Assembly: GCA_017553635.1 (NCBI GenBank)
Contig: JAFZKN010000016.1
Coordinates: 1 to 47,162, forward strand
Direction of reading: 5' to 3'
Length of the DNA stretch: 47,162 nt
From: Treponema sp.
Lineage (GTDB): Bacteria > Spirochaetota > Spirochaetia > Treponematales > Treponemataceae
Shown: positions 7,865 to 15,275 of the stretch, one piece after another
How positions within the stretch are numbered: the first letter of the stretch is position 1
How the letters are laid out: every line of letters begins with the position of its first letter
Made by a program: the position numbers and the translations under genes
The notes under the pieces: generated by a model
What the model saw: only the letters and a program-made list of their open reading frames with translations
Database searches by the model: none
What the model was told of the DNA's origin: nothing

Positions 7865-8842
7865 TCAACTTTTAATCTTCCAGTACATTTTGTTGTCTTT
7901 AAATACCCATGTAATTTTTTTATCTTCGTACAGACTTGTGAGATAAGAACGCAGCGTACTTCCAACAAGCATGAATTGAGAAAGACGAAGCGGAATGTTA
8001 TTTGTATCTGCTACATATTTTAAAATATCTTCATGTGTACTGTAATTTTTTCTAAGGCATTCTAATATACAGTCTTCGTTTTCAAGAACGCTCAGCATGT
8101 TAAATTCATAAAGCGTTTTAATTTCTGTATAGATTTCTCCGTGACTCGGAACATAATAATCTGCTTTTGTTTCGCTGATTTTTAAAAGGCTTTCTTTAAA
8201 TTTTTTTACATCGTATACAAAAGGAATCCAGAATCTGGAAAGCATTGATCTTGTAAAAATTCCATCGGATGTAAAGAATACTTTTTTTTCTTTATCCGTG
8301 CAAAGGATTCCAATCATTTCAAAATAGTGTCCGGGGAGAGAAATGCATTCAAGCTTTACATCATCATTAAGTTTAAATACATAATCTGCCGGAATTGTTT
8401 CGTCTACTTTGGAAGCTTGTGCTTCATAATAAGATGTTCTGTATTCTGGAAGAGGAAAACCTCCGTATGCAATTGAACTCTGATTTAATGGACATTCAAT
8501 TCCGGATTTTTCCATCCATGTTGAAATTATTTTACAGCCGGAAAGTTCTTTGATTTTTTTATTTGCACCGCAGTGATCTGCGTGAGAATGAGTGTCGATT
8601 ACTGCTTTGATTGTAAAGCTGTTGAATTCTTTTTTTAAGGATTCATAGATTGCACAGGCGATGTTTTCATCTGGACCGCTGTCGATAAGATAAATATCTT
8701 TTTGACCTGAATTCTCTTTTGAATCAACTGCAACTATTCCAACATTTGTCGGTGAGAGAAAAATGCCAATGGAATCTGTAAGCCAGTTGATTCCCGTCTG
8801 AGAAGGATTATCAAAGGTAAAAATATTATTGCTGGATATCAT
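7865..8842 (-). CDS. MBL-fold metallo-hydrolase
   Basis: A 325-aa metallo-beta-lactamase-fold hydrolase. The zinc-binding HxHxDH motif is HSHADH (residues 85-90). Downstream are a GHYFE metal-ligand histidine, a TSDGIF (ligand Asp) and a PSHGE motif. The C-terminal ~70 residues look like a small winged-helix-like extension, as in glyoxalase II-like and related families. Substrate unknown. Its 5' end overlaps the 3' end of the small membrane-protein gene by 17 bp, so the two are translationally linked and share one promoter. Confidence 0.85.
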   Translation of the reverse strand: MISSNNIFTFDNPSQTGINWLTDSIGIFLSPTNVGIVAVDSKENSGQKDIYLIDSGPDENIACAIYESLKKEFNSFTIKAVIDTHSHADHCGANKKIKELSGCKIISTWMEKSGIECPLNQSSIAYGGFPLPEYRTSYYEAQASKVDETIPADYVFKLNDDVKLECISLPGHYFEMIGILCTDKEKKVFFTSDGIFTRSMLSRFWIPFVYDVKKFKESLLKISETKADYYVPSHGEIYTEIKTLYEFNMLSVLENEDCILECLRKNYSTHEDILKYVADTNNIPLRLSQFMLVGSTLRSYLTSLYEDKKITWVFKDNKMYWKIKS

Positions 8843-9092
8843 TTAACTCTTTGATTTTTTTATTCAGACTGTTGATTTTAAAACAGAGGTAAACACATGT
8901 TATGATTGCCCCGGCAGCAACAGCTCCCAGTATCAAAAGTATGTACCATGGAGTTGTTTTAATTCCGTCATTACTAAAAGTCATGTAACATACAAGAATT
9001 AAAACTCCTGCACAGAGTGATCTGTCAAGGTCAAACCCTTTTTTTGTTTTTATGAGGCTTTCAAGTTCGTTTTCTTTTTCTTCTTGTGTCAT
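8826..9092 (-). CDS. Small membrane protein
   Basis: An unrecognised 88-aa protein with two predicted membrane helices (about residues 26-42 and 50-70) flanked by charged, coiled-coil-like ends (EEKENELESLIK and KINSLNKKIKELNDI). First gene of a two-gene unit with the MBL-fold hydrolase, which it overlaps by 17 bp. No SD is seen; its promoter puts +1 about three bases before the ATG. Confidence 0.65.
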   Translation of the reverse strand: MTQEEKENELESLIKTKKGFDLDRSLCAGVLILVCYMTFSNDGIKTTPWYILLILGAVAAGAIITCVYLCFKINSLNKKIKELNDIQQ

Positions 9093-9101
9093 AGCAGGTA
9101 C

Positions 9102-9130
9102 AGAATACTTTATTTTATTGAAATTTTCAA
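9102..9130 (-). promoter_or_regulatory. Minus-strand promoter of the divergent pair at 9.1 kb
   Basis: TTGAAA (9130-9125), a 17-nt spacer and TATTCT (9107-9102) on the minus strand. The predicted start is about 9095, three bases before the ATG at 9092. The -35 lies one base from the -35 of the opposing promoter. Confidence 0.6.
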
Positions 9131-9146
9131 CATTTTGGCTTATTAT
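9118..9146 (+). promoter_or_regulatory. Plus-strand promoter of the DUF4954 gene, near-leaderless
   Basis: TTGAAA (9118-9123), a 17-nt spacer and TATTAT (9141-9146). The predicted start is about 9153, two bases before the ATG at 9155. No SD precedes the gene. Confidence 0.65.
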
Positions 9147-9154
9147 ATAGATAA

Positions 9155-11323
9155 ATGGTGAACTTAACTTATAATAACGGCAAAAATAAGGCCGTACAGT
9201 TTCCGAAAGACTGCTGCCAGAACAGGCGTAACCTTACTTCCGAAGAAATTTCAATCCTTATAAAAAATAACAATAGATCAGAATATAAAGACTGGAGTAA
9301 TGTTCTTGTAAGTTCTGTCCCTGGTGAATTTAATCCGGAACAGATTTTTGATTCTGTTTTTGACGGATTTGTTATAATTGGAAAACTGGTTGATGCAACA
9401 TTAAAATATCATGATCTCGAGCTTGCCACAGGAATTTACAATTCTGCGCTAAAAGACGTTGTGGTAGGTGATGATGTTGTCGTTAAAAATGTAAAATATT
9501 TGTGCAATTACAGGATTTCAAACAGGGTAATTCTCTTTAACATCCAGGAAATGAGCTGTACCAAACACAGTAAATTCGGTAACGGATGGTTAAAGGAAGG
9601 CGAAGAAGAAAGCGTGCGCGTCTGGATAAGCGTAGGGAATGAAAATGATAACCGTGCAATCCTTCCTTTCGAATCGATGATTACGGCAGACGCATACCTG
9701 TGGTCAAGAAGACGTTCTGATGAAAAACTCATGAAGCGCCTTATTGAACTTACAGAAGCGCCTAATACAAAAAAGCTTGATACCTTTGGCTTTGTAGATG
9801 AAGAAGCAGTAATTAAAAATACAACTCTCTTAAAGGATGCAAAAATCGGAAAGTGTGCTTACATAAAGGGAGCATTTAAATTAAAGAATATAACGGTACT
9901 TTCAAGTCCAGAAGAAGAAAGTCAGATTGGAGAAGGTGTTGAGCTTGTAAACGGAATCATGGGTTATGGAAGCCGCATTTTTTACCAGGCAGTAGCAGTT
10001 AGATTTGTAATAGGAAGAAACTGCCAGTTAAAATACGGTGCGCGCCTTTTAAACTCTGTGCTCGGCGACAACTCTACAGTTTCGTGCTGTGAAATTTTAA
10101 ACAATCTTATTTTCCCGTTTCACGAACAGCATCACAATTCTTCTTTCCTTATTGCGACAACAGTTCTGGGGCAGTCAAACATTGCAGCCGGCGCGACAAT
10201 TGGAAGCAATCACAATTCAAGAAGCCCGGATGGAGAAATAATTGCAGGGCGCGGATTCTGGCCGGGACTCTGTTCTGATTTTAAGCATAATTCAAAATTT
10301 GCATCGTTTGTTCTTGTGTCAAAGGGTTCTTACCAGCATGAGCTTAACATAACATATCCGTTTTCGCTTGTAGCCTTTAAAGCAGAGCAGGAACCGGTTC
10401 ACATAATTCCTGCTTACTGGTTTCTGTTCAACATGTTTGCAATTGCAAGAAACAATTACAAGTTTAAAAAAAGAGATAAGCGTGTTATTAAAGTTCAGCA
10501 TATAGAAACAGATCCTTTAGCACCGGATGCAATGCAGGAAGTTTTAGTTGCACTTGACCGGCTTATTCTTCTTACACGCGATTATTTAAAGAAAATCGGC
10601 GAAGAAAGTGTAATGAAAGCAGAGAGTGACGAAGACGAGCTTCAGGCGGCAAAGGATTATCTTCATCAGAATGTTGATGCAGACTTTACTCTTTTTGATG
10701 AAAGTGCTCAGAAAAAATACGGTGCTACGATTTTAAAACCTGTAAAGGCTTATAAAGAATACAGAAAGATTTTAAAATATTTTGCGGCACGTTCGATTGT
10801 AGATTACTGCAAGTCAAACGGCTTTGAAAAATTTTCACGCGATGTTCTTGAAAAGATGGAAAAGATTTCGCTCTTTACAGAATGGTTAAACATGGGCGGA
10901 CAGATTATTCCAAAAATCAAGATTGATCAGATGTGCGATAAAATTAAAAACGGCATAATAAACAGCTGGGATAATGTTCACGCATATTATGATTCATGCG
11001 AACGCAATTACGAACTTTATAAAACTCGTTACGCGCTTTACATACTTGAGCGCCTTTACAGCCGTCCTATCCTTGATTTTACAAAAGAAATCTGGCAGGA
11101 CATTGTAAACGACGTAACGGTTGTTGCAACCGACATGTATAAGGATTCGATATATTCACGCCAGAAGGATTATACAGATCCGTTCAGGGCAATGACTTAC
11201 GAAAATCAGGAAGAAATGACGGCAGTCCTCGGCACGATTGACGACAACGAATTTCTTCATGTCCTTAAAAAGCAGACAGAAGAATTTAATCTGGATTTGA
11301 GAGTGATTTTAAGCGGGGAATAA
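9155..11323 (+). CDS. DUF4954-family left-handed beta-helix protein
   Basis: A 722-aa cytosolic protein resembling the DUF4954 family found in Bacteroidetes and spirochaetes. The N-terminal half (about 50-410) has hexapeptide-like turns (for example VVVGDDVVVKNV, AKIGKCAYIKGA, IGRNCQLKYGARLLNS, AGATIGSNHNSR). Such turns are typical of left-handed beta-helices in sugar-nucleotide acyltransferases and pyrophosphorylases. The C-terminal half is alpha-helical. No nucleotidyltransferase signature was seen, so catalytic activity is uncertain. The start at 9155 has no SD but sits right after a strong promoter, and no other in-frame start is near. Function is unknown; a role in sugar-nucleotide or envelope metabolism is only a guess. 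Confidence 0.75.
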   Translation: MVNLTYNNGKNKAVQFPKDCCQNRRNLTSEEISILIKNNNRSEYKDWSNVLVSSVPGEFNPEQIFDSVFDGFVIIGKLVDATLKYHDLELATGIYNSALKDVVVGDDVVVKNVKYLCNYRISNRVILFNIQEMSCTKHSKFGNGWLKEGEEESVRVWISVGNENDNRAILPFESMITADAYLWSRRRSDEKLMKRLIELTEAPNTKKLDTFGFVDEEAVIKNTTLLKDAKIGKCAYIKGAFKLKNITVLSSPEEESQIGEGVELVNGIMGYGSRIFYQAVAVRFVIGRNCQLKYGARLLNSVLGDNSTVSCCEILNNLIFPFHEQHHNSSFLIATTVLGQSNIAAGATIGSNHNSRSPDGEIIAGRGFWPGLCSDFKHNSKFASFVLVSKGSYQHELNITYPFSLVAFKAEQEPVHIIPAYWFLFNMFAIARNNYKFKKRDKRVIKVQHIETDPLAPDAMQEVLVALDRLILLTRDYLKKIGEESVMKAESDEDELQAAKDYLHQNVDADFTLFDESAQKKYGATILKPVKAYKEYRKILKYFAARSIVDYCKSNGFEKFSRDVLEKMEKISLFTEWLNMGGQIIPKIKIDQMCDKIKNGIINSWDNVHAYYDSCERNYELYKTRYALYILERLYSRPILDFTKEIWQDIVNDVTVVATDMYKDSIYSRQKDYTDPFRAMTYENQEEMTAVLGTIDDNEFLHVLKKQTEEFNLDLRVILSGE

Positions 11324-11384
11324 ACCTGTTTTAATATATTTTTATGCTGTAATTTTTTCTGCTTAATGTAAAAGGAGGTGTTTT

Positions 11385-11597
11385 ATGATTTTTGATTATT
11401 CAGACGGAAACTTTATCATGCCTATGGGTAATAGCATGGGTATGGATTTTGATGGCAACATGCATATGCGCATGGGAGATAATATGTCCATGGACATGGA
11501 AACCGGAGACATTCATTTTACATCTTCATGGAAAAAGGATTCTGACTCAAAAAAAGGATGGTCGCTGTTTGGAAACAACGACGATTCGGATGATTAG
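11385..11597 (+). CDS. Methionine-rich acidic miniprotein
   Basis: A 70-aa protein with a strong SD (AAAGGAGGTG, 8 nt before the ATG), so very probably translated. Residues 12-38 are packed with Met in MxM and MG patterns (MPMGNSMGMD, MHMRMGD, MSMDME), mixed with Asp and one His. The C-terminus is Lys/Ser/Asp-rich and polar. There is no signal peptide or membrane helix. No family recognised. Met and His clusters can bind Cu(I), but this is inference; a simple structural role is equally possible. A second frame is open over the same stretch but lacks an SD. Confidence 0.7.
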   Translation: MIFDYSDGNFIMPMGNSMGMDFDGNMHMRMGDNMSMDMETGDIHFTSSWKKDSDSKKGWSLFGNNDDSDD

Positions 11598-11625
11598 GGC
11601 TTAACTTACAGAGCTTTTCCCATCC

Positions 11626-11654
11626 TTGACAAATCCTTCGTTTTTCTGCATTAT
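11626..11654 (+). promoter_or_regulatory. leu attenuator promoter
   Basis: Perfect TTGACA (11626-11631), a 17-nt spacer and CATTAT (11649-11654). Predicted +1 is base 11661, the A of the leader-peptide ATG. Confidence 0.65.
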
Positions 11655-11660
11655 ATTTAT

Positions 11661-11720
11661 ATGACTTATTCAAAAGCACTACTACTATTATCAGACGACT
11701 CATGTTTTTGCCAGAGATGA
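11661..11720 (+). CDS. Leucine leader peptide (leuL-type), leaderless
   Basis: A 19-codon ORF reading MTYSKALLLLSDDSCFCQR with four consecutive Leu codons (CTA CTA CTA TTA at 11679-11690). It lies 37 bases upstream of an intrinsic terminator that precedes leuA. This is the classic layout of ribosome-mediated attenuation: low charged tRNA-Leu stalls the ribosome and prevents the terminator. The Leu codons can pair with 11716-11726 (GCAC with GTGC, and TATTATC with GATGATG using G-U pairs), a plausible pause hairpin. There is no SD; promoter spacing places transcription start on the ATG. Confidence 0.7.
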   Translation: MTYSKALLLLSDDSCFCQR

Positions 11721-11756
11721 TGGTGCCGGGTAAGTTATATTTGACTTAAAAATTAC

Positions 11757-11790
11757 AGGACTGTTGCTTTGGCGGCAGTCCTTTTTGTTT
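11757..11790 (+). terminator. leu attenuator terminator
   Basis: An 11-bp stem (11757-11767 with 11772-11782, two G-U pairs) closes a TTTG loop and is followed by TTTT-G-TTTT. It ends 120 nt before leuA, so it can act only as a conditional terminator of leuA transcription. Confidence 0.75.
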
Positions 11791-11911
11791 TGAAGCTTTT
11801 AAGTTTCCGGGACTTTTAAGTTTGATTAGAAAAATGACTGCCACGGTGTCAGGATTAAAAACAGGACATTTTTTGCGGCAAACCGGTAATTAATAATCTG
11901 GAGGTTTTTTT

Positions 11912-13600
11912 ATGAAAATTAATGGAAAGTACAGACCATTCGACGCTGTTCCGATGACAACACGTGACTGGCCGTCAAAGACAATTACAAAGGCACCGAT
12001 CTGGTGTTCGGTTGACCTTCGTGACGGAAACCAGGCTCTCGTTAACCCAATGACAGTTGAGCAGAAGCTCGAATTTTTTGATATTCTTGTAAAAATCGGT
12101 TTTAAGGAAATCGAAGTAGGATTTCCTTCTGCTTCTGATACAGAGTTCTCTTTTATGAGACGCCTTATCGAAGAAAACCATGTTCCTGATGATGTAACTC
12201 TCCAGGTTCTCTGTCAGGCACGTGAACACTTGATTAAAAGAACATTCGAAAGTCTCAAGGGCTGCAAAAAGGCAATTTTCCATTTGTATAATTCAACAAG
12301 CCCGGCTCAGAGAAAATATACTTTTAACAAATCAAAGGAAGAAATCAAGCAGATTGCAATTGATGGAATCCGCTGTGTAAAAAGCTGTCTTTCTATGAGC
12401 GAAGGAACTGATATCCGTCTTGAATACAGTCCTGAAAGCTTTTCTACTACAGAAATCGATTACGCACTGGAAGTATGTGAAGCAGTAGTTGCAGAGTGGG
12501 GAGATGCAGCAAGTGATGACAATCACAAAGTAATTTTAAATCTTCCTACTACTGTTGAATGTGCTTTACCTAACCAGTTTGCAGATCAGATTGAATATTT
12601 CTGCAAGCACATTTCAAACCGTGACAAACTCATCATTTCTCTTCACAACCACAACGACAGAGGCGAAAGCGTTGCTCAGTGCGAGCTTGGACTTTTAGCC
12701 GGTGCTGACCGTGTAGAAGGATGTCTTTTTGGAAACGGTGAGCGAACAGGTAACCTTGACATCGTAAATGTCGGAATGAACATGTATACACAGGGTGTTG
12801 ATCCTGAACTTGATTTTTCAAACATGCCGATGCTCATCGAAAGCTATACACGCCTTACGGGAATGGAAATACATCCGAGAACTCCTTATTCAGGAGAGCT
12901 TGTATTTACTGCATTCAGCGGAAGTCACCAGGACGCAATCCGAAAGGGAATGGCTGCACGCGTAAAGATGGACGAAAATGCTTACTGGGATGTTCCTTAT
13001 CTTACTTTTGATCCGCATGATATCGGACGCCAGTACGAAGGAATTATCCGCATCAACAGCCAGAGCGGTAAGGGTGGAGCAGCTTATGTTCTTGAACACG
13101 ATTTTGGAGTATGCGCGCCAAAGGCAATGCATCCTGCTATCGGAAGTGTAATTCAGAAAGCTGCAGACAGACTCCAGCGTGAGCTTAAGCCTGAAGAAGT
13201 TTATGAACTTTTCGAAAAGACATGGCTTGCTTCTAAAGAACCTCTCAACGTTATTGAAATTTCTGAACGCCACCTTGAAGGAGAGCGCGGAATGGAAGAT
13301 AATGAACAGGTAGCCGGAATGGCAACAGTTTCCTGGGAAGGAAAGCAGTATGCCATTGCAGGTCAGGGAAACGGTCCTCTTGATGCATTCGTAACTGCAT
13401 TAAAGCAGACACCTGTTCCTAAGTTTAACATTACTTCGTTCCACGAACACTCTATCGGCGAAGGCTCAAATACAAAGGCTATTGCGTATGTTCAGATTAC
13501 GAAGGAAAACGGAGACCAGACATGGGGTGTCGGCAAAAGCTCCAATGTAGGACGCGCCGGTATCGCAGCTGTAGTTTCTGCCATTAACTTTAAGGGATAA
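11912..13600 (+). CDS. leuA: 2-Isopropylmalate synthase (LeuA type 2)
   Basis: Catalyses the first committed step of leucine synthesis, condensing acetyl-CoA with 2-oxoisovalerate. The 562-aa protein is the long LeuA2 form. DLRDGNQA (about residues 35-42) is the HMGL-family signature with the catalytic Arg-Asp. A metal-binding HNHNDRG follows, and GNGERTGNLD is the conserved second region. The C-terminal ~130 residues form the regulatory domain that binds leucine (AGQGNGPLDAFVTAL). SD CTGGAGG precedes the ATG. No leuBCD follows, so the gene stands alone behind its attenuator. Confidence 0.96.
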   Translation: MKINGKYRPFDAVPMTTRDWPSKTITKAPIWCSVDLRDGNQALVNPMTVEQKLEFFDILVKIGFKEIEVGFPSASDTEFSFMRRLIEENHVPDDVTLQVLCQAREHLIKRTFESLKGCKKAIFHLYNSTSPAQRKYTFNKSKEEIKQIAIDGIRCVKSCLSMSEGTDIRLEYSPESFSTTEIDYALEVCEAVVAEWGDAASDDNHKVILNLPTTVECALPNQFADQIEYFCKHISNRDKLIISLHNHNDRGESVAQCELGLLAGADRVEGCLFGNGERTGNLDIVNVGMNMYTQGVDPELDFSNMPMLIESYTRLTGMEIHPRTPYSGELVFTAFSGSHQDAIRKGMAARVKMDENAYWDVPYLTFDPHDIGRQYEGIIRINSQSGKGGAAYVLEHDFGVCAPKAMHPAIGSVIQKAADRLQRELKPEEVYELFEKTWLASKEPLNVIEISERHLEGERGMEDNEQVAGMATVSWEGKQYAIAGQGNGPLDAFVTALKQTPVPKFNITSFHEHSIGEGSNTKAIAYVQITKENGDQTWGVGKSSNVGRAGIAAVVSAINFKG

Positions 13601-13605
13601 AAAAA

Positions 13606-13633
13606 CCCCCTTTAGTACAACGTACAAAGGGGG
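13606..13633 (-). terminator. Strong hairpin after leuA, U-run only on the minus strand
   Basis: CCCCCTTTAGTAC pairs with GTACAAAGGGGG (one bulged A). On the minus strand it is followed by seven Us, a canonical terminator; on the plus strand it is followed by AACAACA rather than Us. The only gene that ends here is leuA on the plus strand, so it may protect the leuA 3' end or block antisense transcription. Confidence 0.6.
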
Positions 13634-13689
13634 AACAACAAAAAAAGGAATAGGAGGTTGCAAGAAAACTTACCGTATGATTAAAAATA

Positions 13690-13718
13690 TTGGTAGCTTT
13701 TGGGTTTTGTGTTATACT
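13690..13718 (+). promoter_or_regulatory. Promoter of the M16-like lipoprotein gene
   Basis: TTGGTA (13690-13695), a 17-nt spacer and TATACT (13713-13718). Predicted start is about 13725, 27 nt before the ATG. Confidence 0.65.
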
Positions 13719-13751
13719 ATATTAACCGTGCTGGACTAAAAAGGTTACAAA

Positions 13752-15143
13752 ATGAATTTAAATATTGGTGAAAAAATTGTTTTTTCTGCAATCTTCCTTT
13801 TTCTCATTTCTTTTACAGGCTGCAAAACTTCTGATGTAAGCGGCTCAACAAAAATCAAGACAGATTTTATAGAATCTCTGGAGGATGAGCCTTTTTACAA
13901 GCTCAATCAGTTTTCATTTATAGAAAAAAAGCTTTCGAATGGAATTCAGCTCGTAATTAAAAAATCACAGAATCAAAAGGACTGCTCTTTAAGGCTGGTG
14001 ATAGATAGTGAAGCCCTTTCCGACCCTAAGACCAAATCAGGAATAGAGGGTGTTACGCTTGACCTTATTCTGCGCGGCAGTGCTGAATACACAGATCTTT
14101 ATGTCTCTAGCTTAAAATACACGGATTCGGCAGTTTTTATGAGCCGGGTACACAGTGACTACCTTGAGCTTGGGTTTACATGTCCGGCCTCGAGTTTTGA
14201 AAACATAACGTCTGTATTTGCAAAGATTTTTAAAACGCCGCTTATGGACACAGATGATTTTTCTGAGATTGTAAAGGAAAAGCAGATTGCCTTAAAGGAT
14301 ACAAAAACTGCAGGGGAACGGCTCTTAGACGCCGCCTGTGCTGAACTTTCTTCGTATGACAGATATTTTTTCCAGACAGATTGTTCAGCGGATACTAAAC
14401 TTTCATATCAGGATGTTGTTTCGTACCAGAAAGGTCTTCTAAATGCCAGAAAATTAAGGATTTTGATTTCCGGAAACTTTACGGATCAGGAAGCTGAGCA
14501 CCTTTATACAATATTAAATGCGGAATTTGGCAAAATTCCTGCAGGCTCTTATAAGAAAAAAGTTCCTTCGAAAAATGCGGTCGATTTTAATTCTTTTTCT
14601 GAAAAGATAAAAAAGATTCCGGTGGAAGAAGGTGAAAAACCGTGTGCCCTTGCATTTTATAATATTCCGCAGATAGCCGGACAGGATTATGTAAAGTATA
14701 CACTTTTGTCTATGTATATAGATGAGGTTCTTCAGAAAGAATTGAGGGAAAAACAGAATTTTGTTTCTTCGGCCGGATGCGGAATAAGGGCTGGAACTGT
14801 TCCGCTTGGAGTAATTTCGATTTATAACATTCAGTCTGAAAAAGAAGGCGCAAAGAATGTCAATCAGACGGTAAATGACGCAATAAAAAATTCAGTCATC
14901 CCTGAAGAACTTTCGAAGAAGCTTGATTATTACAAGAGGGTCTACAGTGCAATTGTAATGTCGTCAGAACTTTCATCTTCTAAAACATGTGACCAGATGG
15001 CGGTATGCAGCGTTTACTGTTCAGATGCAAAAGAATATATAAAACGTCCGTACTATATCAGGAGAGCAACAGAGCAGGAGCTTTTAAGTCAGTATAACAG
15101 GATTTCTGAAAGCGGCATGTTCTGGGTTGTTATGGAGTTCTAA
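13752..15143 (+). CDS. M16-family-like lipoprotein lacking the zinc motif
   Basis: A 463-aa lipoprotein. The signal ends in SFTGC (Cys24, spirochaete-type lipobox). The rest follows the two-lobed M16 (pitrilysin/insulinase) layout: a strand-rich start 'KKLSNGIQLVIKK', and a later 'LRILISGNFTDQEAEHLYTILNAEFGKIP'. At the position of the HxxEH zinc motif the protein reads GIEGVTLDLILRGS, without the histidines or glutamate, so it should be proteolytically inactive. Inactive M16 partners occur in two-subunit peptidases, but no active M16 gene is nearby. The SD is AAAAGG. Probably anchored in the periplasmic face of a membrane. Confidence 0.75.
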   Translation: MNLNIGEKIVFSAIFLFLISFTGCKTSDVSGSTKIKTDFIESLEDEPFYKLNQFSFIEKKLSNGIQLVIKKSQNQKDCSLRLVIDSEALSDPKTKSGIEGVTLDLILRGSAEYTDLYVSSLKYTDSAVFMSRVHSDYLELGFTCPASSFENITSVFAKIFKTPLMDTDDFSEIVKEKQIALKDTKTAGERLLDAACAELSSYDRYFFQTDCSADTKLSYQDVVSYQKGLLNARKLRILISGNFTDQEAEHLYTILNAEFGKIPAGSYKKKVPSKNAVDFNSFSEKIKKIPVEEGEKPCALAFYNIPQIAGQDYVKYTLLSMYIDEVLQKELREKQNFVSSAGCGIRAGTVPLGVISIYNIQSEKEGAKNVNQTVNDAIKNSVIPEELSKKLDYYKRVYSAIVMSSELSSSKTCDQMAVCSVYCSDAKEYIKRPYYIRRATEQELLSQYNRISESGMFWVVMEF

Positions 15144-15169
15144 AGAGTACGGGGTTTGTTCTGGTGAAA

Positions 15170-15194
15170 ATGACAAAAAAACTAAATTTGTCAT
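15170..15194. promoter_or_regulatory. Operator-like palindrome upstream of the carboxylase promoter
   Basis: ATGACAAA (15170-15177) and TTTGTCAT (15187-15194) form a perfect 8-bp inverted repeat with a 9-bp spacer, ending one base before the -35 box. This is the size and place of a dimeric regulator site. The regulator is not encoded nearby. Confidence 0.5.
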
Positions 15195-15195
15195 A

Positions 15196-15224
15196 TTGAC
15201 CAAAATATCTAAATAGCATATTAT
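15196..15224 (+). promoter_or_regulatory. Promoter of the acyl-CoA carboxylase gene
   Basis: TTGACC (15196-15201), a 17-nt spacer and TATTAT (15219-15224). Predicted start is about 15231. The 45-nt leader carries a 6-bp hairpin (GCCGCA/TGCGGC, 15244-15260). Confidence 0.75.
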
Positions 15225-15275
15225 TCATTCAACAAGATAATCTGCCGCATAGACTGCGGCCTTTATGGGGTTAAT

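Noticed and set aside
11598..11911. T-box riboswitch upstream of leuA
   Set aside because: No T-box sequence or stem I features; the Leu-codon leader peptide explains the region.
13466..13663. Minus-strand ORF over the leuA end
   Set aside because: It is a shadow of leuA and reads through the hairpin; no SD.
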